Shown: positions 30,242 to 32,966 of the stretch, in pieces
How the letters are laid out: each line of letters starts with the position of its first letter
Position numbering within the stretch: the first letter of the stretch is position 1
Origin: Streptosporangiaceae bacterium
GTDB lineage: Bacteria; Actinomycetota; Actinomycetes; Streptosporangiales; Streptosporangiaceae
Length of the DNA: 32,966 nt
Assembly (NCBI GenBank): GCA_030039095.1
Contig: JASHQP010000142.1
Coordinates: forward strand, 1-32,966
Direction: 5' to 3'
Notes under the pieces: generated by a model
The model's database searches: none
Told to the model about the DNA's origin: nothing
The model's input: the letters and a program-made list of their open reading frames with translations, nothing else
Made by a program: the position numbers and the translations under genes

Positions 30242-31028
30242 GGTCGCGCACCGTGCGCTCGAGCGCGGCGCGGTGGTCGTCGGTGAGCACTCCGAGCACC
30301 TGCGCGCGGGCCTCCGACGCGAGGTGATCGCGCAGGCTGGACGACCACGTCGCGTTGAGGAGTTCCTTGGTGGCGGCGACCCCGTAGCCGGGATGCCCGG
30401 CGATCTCGCAGGCCAGCTCGACGGCCCGGGCCAGCGGGTCGTCCGCGACCTCGCTGGCCAGCCCCGTCGCAATGGCCGTCTCGGCATCGATGGACGCGGC
30501 CCGGTAGAACACCTCTGCCGCCCGCCCCCAGCCCACGATCCGGGGCAGGAACCAGGACAGTCCCAGGTCACCGGCGCTGACCCCGAGCCACACGAACGGC
30601 GCGGAGAAGCGAACGTCCGGCGCGACGATCCGCAGGTCGCAGGCGGCGGCGAGGGAGAACCCGGCACCCACGGCGTTCCCGCGCACCGCCGCGATCACCG
30701 GCTGCCGGATCTCGCGCAGCGCGACGACGGCGGCCACGCCCGCCTGAAGGCCGCCGAGGCCGGCCTGGACCGGGTCGTCGTGGCCGTCGTCGGTGATCCC
30801 GGTGTCCAGGTCCATGCCGCTGCAGAACGACGTGCCCTCGCCGGTCAGGACGACCGCCCGGCACGCCGTGTCGTCACCGATCCCGGCCAGTGTGCTGCGC
30901 AGCGCGGTCAGCAACGGCGCGGTCAGCGCGTTGAGCCTCCGGGGCCGGGCGAGCGTGACGACGCAGACCGTGCCGTCCGGGCCACCGGGCCGCGTTCTCA
31001 CCAGCGAGCCGCTACCGCTGCTGGTCAT
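30231..31028 (-). CDS. Enoyl-CoA hydratase/isomerase family protein
   Basis: 265 residues from the ATG at 31028 (an in-frame GTG precedes it). Crotonase-fold features: ARPRRLNALT, the first oxyanion segment GTSFCSGMDL (about 65-74), the second, AAVRGNAVGAGFSLAAACDLRIV (about 113-135), and GVSAGDLGLSWFLPRIVGWGRAAE. The catalytic-glutamate positions of true hydratases are not clearly conserved: the 153-157 region reads AGDLG, as in a large actinobacterial subgroup. The exact reaction (hydration, isomerisation, C-C cleavage) is therefore open. It lies 16 bp after the acyl-CoA dehydrogenase remnant and is the last gene of the minus-strand beta-oxidation-like unit. Confidence 0.9.
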   Translation of the reverse strand: MTSSGSGSLVRTRPGGPDGTVCVVTLARPRRLNALTAPLLTALRSTLAGIGDDTACRAVVLTGEGTSFCSGMDLDTGITDDGHDDPVQAGLGGLQAGVAAVVALREIRQPVIAAVRGNAVGAGFSLAAACDLRIVAPDVRFSAPFVWLGVSAGDLGLSWFLPRIVGWGRAAEVFYRAASIDAETAIATGLASEVADDPLARAVELACEIAGHPGYGVAATKELLNATWSSSLRDHLASEARAQVLGVLTDDHRAALERTVRDRRR

Positions 31029-31044
31029 CACGCCCGCCCGCCGG

Positions 31045-31377
31045 CTACCGCAGCGAGCGGGCGACGAGGTCTTTCATGATCTCGTTGGAGCCGCCGTAGA
31101 TCTTCTGCACGCGGGCATCGGCGTACATGCGCGCGATGAGGTACTCGCGCACCTCCAGCCCGGCGACGGCGCTGTCCGCGATGACCAGCCGCTCCTGGGC
31201 CAGCTGGGTCATGAGCTGGGCAAATCCCTGGCCCTCGGTGCCGCCCAGCAGGTTGCCGGCCGGCACCCGGACGCCCTCGAAGAACAGCTCGGAGGTGAAC
31301 TTGTCAGCGAGCTCGCCGAGCGCCAGGACCTCGTCGTCCTTCCACGCCGAGACGTAGCCGCCGGGCGCGCTGCTCAT
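31045..31377 (-). pseudogene. Internally deleted acyl-CoA dehydrogenase (110 codons)
   Basis: Starts on an ATGA overlap with the upstream SDR stop and runs uninterrupted to a TAG at 31045. Three blocks of a normal 380-residue acyl-CoA dehydrogenase are joined in frame. They are an N-terminal-like piece (WKDDEVLALGELADKFTSE), the middle beta-domain/linker block LFFEGVRVPAGNLLGGTEGQGFAQLMTQLAQERLVIADSAVAGLE, and the C-terminal end REYLIARMYADARVQKIYGGSNEIMKDLVARSL. Most of the FAD- and acyl-binding regions and the catalytic base segment are missing, so dehydrogenase activity is not expected. The intact start, coupling and frame are unusual for a decayed gene. It could be a recent deletion product, a repurposed small protein, or an assembly collapse. 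Confidence 0.7.
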
Positions 31378-32201
31378 GACTCGAAGCCGCCGCCGGTGAC
31401 CAGGACCTGGCCGCTCACGTAGTCCGCCTCCGGGTACGTGAGCATCACGACCGAGCCTGCTGCCTCGTCCGGCGTGCCGGGCCGGCCGAGCGGGATCATG
31501 TGCTTCGCCATCTCCAGCAGCCCTGGATTGACGCCGACCTTGATCTGACGGCCCTCGATGTCGATCGTGGCGCTGCCGTCGGCGCTCGCGGCGGTCAGCC
31601 GGGTCTCGATGAAGCCGAACGCGACAGCGTTGACGTTGACCTTGTACCGGCCCCACTCCTTGGCCAGCGTGCGGGTCAGGCCGACGATGCCCGCCTTCGC
31701 CGACGAGTAGTTGACCTGGCCCGCGTTGCCGTACAGCCCGGCGACGGACGAGATGTTGACCACCTTGCGGTGGATTTCCAGGCCCTGCGCGGCCTCCGCC
31801 TTCGCTGCCTTGCTGATCACCGGCTGGGCGGCGCGCAGGATCCGGAACGGCGCCTTGAGGTGGACGTCGAGGATGGCGTCCCACTGCTCGTCGCCCATCT
31901 TCTGGATGACCGTGTCCCACGTGTAGCCGGCGTTGTTGATGACGATGTCCAGCCCGCCGAAGTGCTGGGTGGCCGTGTCGACGAAGCGCTCGCCGAAGTC
32001 TGGGGCGCTCACGCTGCCCGGGCAGGCCACCGCGCTGCCGCCAGCGCCGGTGATCTCGTTCACCACGTCGCCGGCGGGCTTGGCGTCGAGGTCGTTGACG
32101 ACCACGCTGGCGCCCTCGGCGGCGAGCTTGAGGGCTATCGAACGGCCGATTCCCCGGCCGGCGCCGGAGACGATGGCGATCTTGCCGTCCAGCTTTCCCA
32201 T
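31374..32201 (-). CDS. SDR family oxidoreductase (3-hydroxyacyl-CoA dehydrogenase/FabG-like)
   Basis: 275 residues. Rossmann motif SGAGRGIG (12-19), VNDLDAKPAG after beta-2 (an Asp-containing loop, suggesting NAD), NNAG (89-92), catalytic Ser151/Ser152, Tyr165 and Lys169, and a C-terminal YVSGQVLVTGGGFES. The sequence resembles the dehydrogenase part of multifunctional peroxisomal-type beta-oxidation enzymes (HSD17B4-like) and actinobacterial FabG paralogues. With a thiolase upstream and an enoyl-CoA hydratase downstream, it probably oxidises a 3-hydroxyacyl-CoA. The stop overlaps the start of the shortened acyl-CoA dehydrogenase. Confidence 0.9.
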   Translation of the reverse strand: MGKLDGKIAIVSGAGRGIGRSIALKLAAEGASVVVNDLDAKPAGDVVNEITGAGGSAVACPGSVSAPDFGERFVDTATQHFGGLDIVINNAGYTWDTVIQKMGDEQWDAILDVHLKAPFRILRAAQPVISKAAKAEAAQGLEIHRKVVNISSVAGLYGNAGQVNYSSAKAGIVGLTRTLAKEWGRYKVNVNAVAFGFIETRLTAASADGSATIDIEGRQIKVGVNPGLLEMAKHMIPLGRPGTPDEAAGSVVMLTYPEADYVSGQVLVTGGGFES

Positions 32202-32261
32202 GCGATGCGTCCCATCCGTGAGTGGTGGCGGGTGCGGCGGCCGGAGTGGTCGGGCGCCGTC

Positions 32262-32966
32262 TCAGGCGGCAACCTTCTCGTACATGGTCACGACGCAGGC
32301 GCCGCCGAGCCCGAGGTTGTGCTGCAGCGCCACGCTGACGTCGTCGACCTGCCGTGGCCCGGCCTGGCCGCGCAGCTGCCAGACGAGCTCCGCGCACTGC
32401 GCGAGGCCGGTCGCGCCGAGCGGGTGGCCCTTCGACAGCAGGCCGCCGGAGGGGTTCGTGACCACGCGCCCGCCGTAGGTGTTGTCGCCGTCCAGCACGA
32501 ACTTCTCGGCGGTGCCCTCCGGGGTCAGGCCCAGGGCCTCGTAGCTGAGCAGCTCGTTGGTGGTGAAGCAGTCGTGCAGCTCGACCACGCGGATGTCCTC
32601 GGGCCCGACGCCCGACGCCTCGTAGACCTGGCGGGAGGCGTCGGCGGCCATGTCGTAGCCGACGACCTTGCGCATGTCATGCTCGAAGCTGGCGGCGGTG
32701 TCGGTGGTCATCGCCTGGGCCCTGATGGCGACGCCGCCGTCCAGGCCGTGCCGGCGCGCGTACCTGGGCGAGCACACGACGGCCGCGGCCGCGCCGCAGG
32801 TGGGCGGGCAGCACTGGAGCCGGGTCAGCGGGCCGTAGATCACGGGCGAGCCCAGCACCTGCTCGACCGTGACCGGGTCGCGGAAGACCGCGTACGGGTT
32901 GTTGGCCGCATGCCTGCGTGCCTTCACGGAGATGTGCGCGAACAGCGACGGGTCGACGCCGTACTC
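32262..32966 (-). CDS. SCP-x-type thiolase / lipid-transfer protein, C-terminal part (cut by window edge)
   Basis: The frame enters from the right edge (EYGVDPSLFAHISVKARRHAANNPYAVFRDP) and gives 234 residues to the stop at 32262. Thiolase features: CCPPTCGAAAAVV, the catalytic VELHDCFTTNELLSYEALGL block (HDCF), NPSGGLLSKGHPLGATG, and the end QHNLGLGGACVVTMYEK. These match non-decarboxylating thiolases of the sterol-carrier-protein-x/acetyl-CoA acetyltransferase type, which cleave 3-ketoacyl-CoAs, often with branched or sterol side chains. It is the first visible gene of the minus-strand unit, 60 bp before the SDR. The N-terminal nucleophile region lies outside the window. Confidence 0.9.
   Translation of the reverse strand, partial: EYGVDPSLFAHISVKARRHAANNPYAVFRDPVTVEQVLGSPVIYGPLTRLQCCPPTCGAAAAVVCSPRYARRHGLDGGVAIRAQAMTTDTAASFEHDMRKVVGYDMAADASRQVYEASGVGPEDIRVVELHDCFTTNELLSYEALGLTPEGTAEKFVLDGDNTYGGRVVTNPSGGLLSKGHPLGATGLAQCAELVWQLRGQAGPRQVDDVSVALQHNLGLGGACVVTMYEKVAA

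Noticed and set aside
1..32966. CRISPR arrays, tRNA or rRNA genes, insertion sequences, prophage
   Set aside because: No spaced repeat array, cloverleaf-like segment, transposase motif or terminal inverted repeats were recognised on either strand.

Overview
The window is a gene-dense, very GC-rich stretch of a chromosome from a high-GC actinomycete. The evidence is strong third-position G/C bias, frequent GTG starts, many 4-bp ATGA/GTGA stop/start overlaps, a Streptomyces-type LysA beginning MSRVAHPAGPRHADVLP, and hom-thrC-thrB order. I would guess a Streptosporangiales- or Streptomyces-like lineage, but there is no rRNA or other marker to fix the genus. I saw no tRNA, rRNA, CRISPR array, transposase or phage gene.

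Layout. (1) 1-2.4 kb, minus strand: the N-terminus of a SARP/AfsR-type regulator running off the left edge; a two-gene SPFH (band 7) membrane protein plus ribbon-helix-helix cassette with its own promoter; and a conserved hypothetical translationally coupled to a MarR repressor. (2) 2.65-6.24 kb, plus strand: a divergent three-gene set (MalY/PatB-type PLP enzyme, alpha/beta hydrolase, cytochrome P450) followed by a 5'-truncated MarR remnant. (3) 6.3-9.6 kb: a glutathionyl-hydroquinone-reductase-type GST, a glutamate-cysteine-ligase-family enzyme and a convergent SAM methyltransferase. (4) 9.8-21.5 kb: a doubled YbjQ-domain protein divergent from lysA; the Leloir operon galT-galE-galK coupled to the lysA stop; a potassium channel; a CorA-family transporter whose canonical GMN is replaced by GQN; then hom-thrC-thrB. 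The aspartate-family genes lysA and hom-thrC-thrB, usually adjacent in actinobacteria, are here about 6 kb apart with the gal operon and ion transporters between them. (5) 21.6-26.4 kb, minus strand: a complete, fully overlapping branched-chain-type ABC importer (substrate-binding protein, LivG, LivF, LivH, LivM). (6) 26.5-30.2 kb, plus strand: a divergent AraC-type regulator, an SDR and a TPP-dependent enzyme. (7) 30.2-33 kb, minus strand: an SCP-x-type thiolase (cut by the right edge), an SDR, a severely shortened acyl-CoA dehydrogenase, and an enoyl-CoA hydratase.

Regions 5-7 look like one uptake-plus-catabolism locus: a Tat-exported binding protein and importer, an AraC regulator between the divergent units, and beta-oxidation-like enzymes with a TPP lyase/decarboxylase. 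The substrate cannot be read from the sequence.

The most unusual signals are: an acyl-CoA dehydrogenase reduced to about 110 codons by what look like two in-frame internal deletions, yet still coupled to its neighbour; an exact 20-bp G-rich repeat at the starts of unrelated genes, which forms a strong G-quadruplex motif just upstream of thrC; a 33-bp in-frame tandem repeat inside galT; and the SPFH-RHH cassette.
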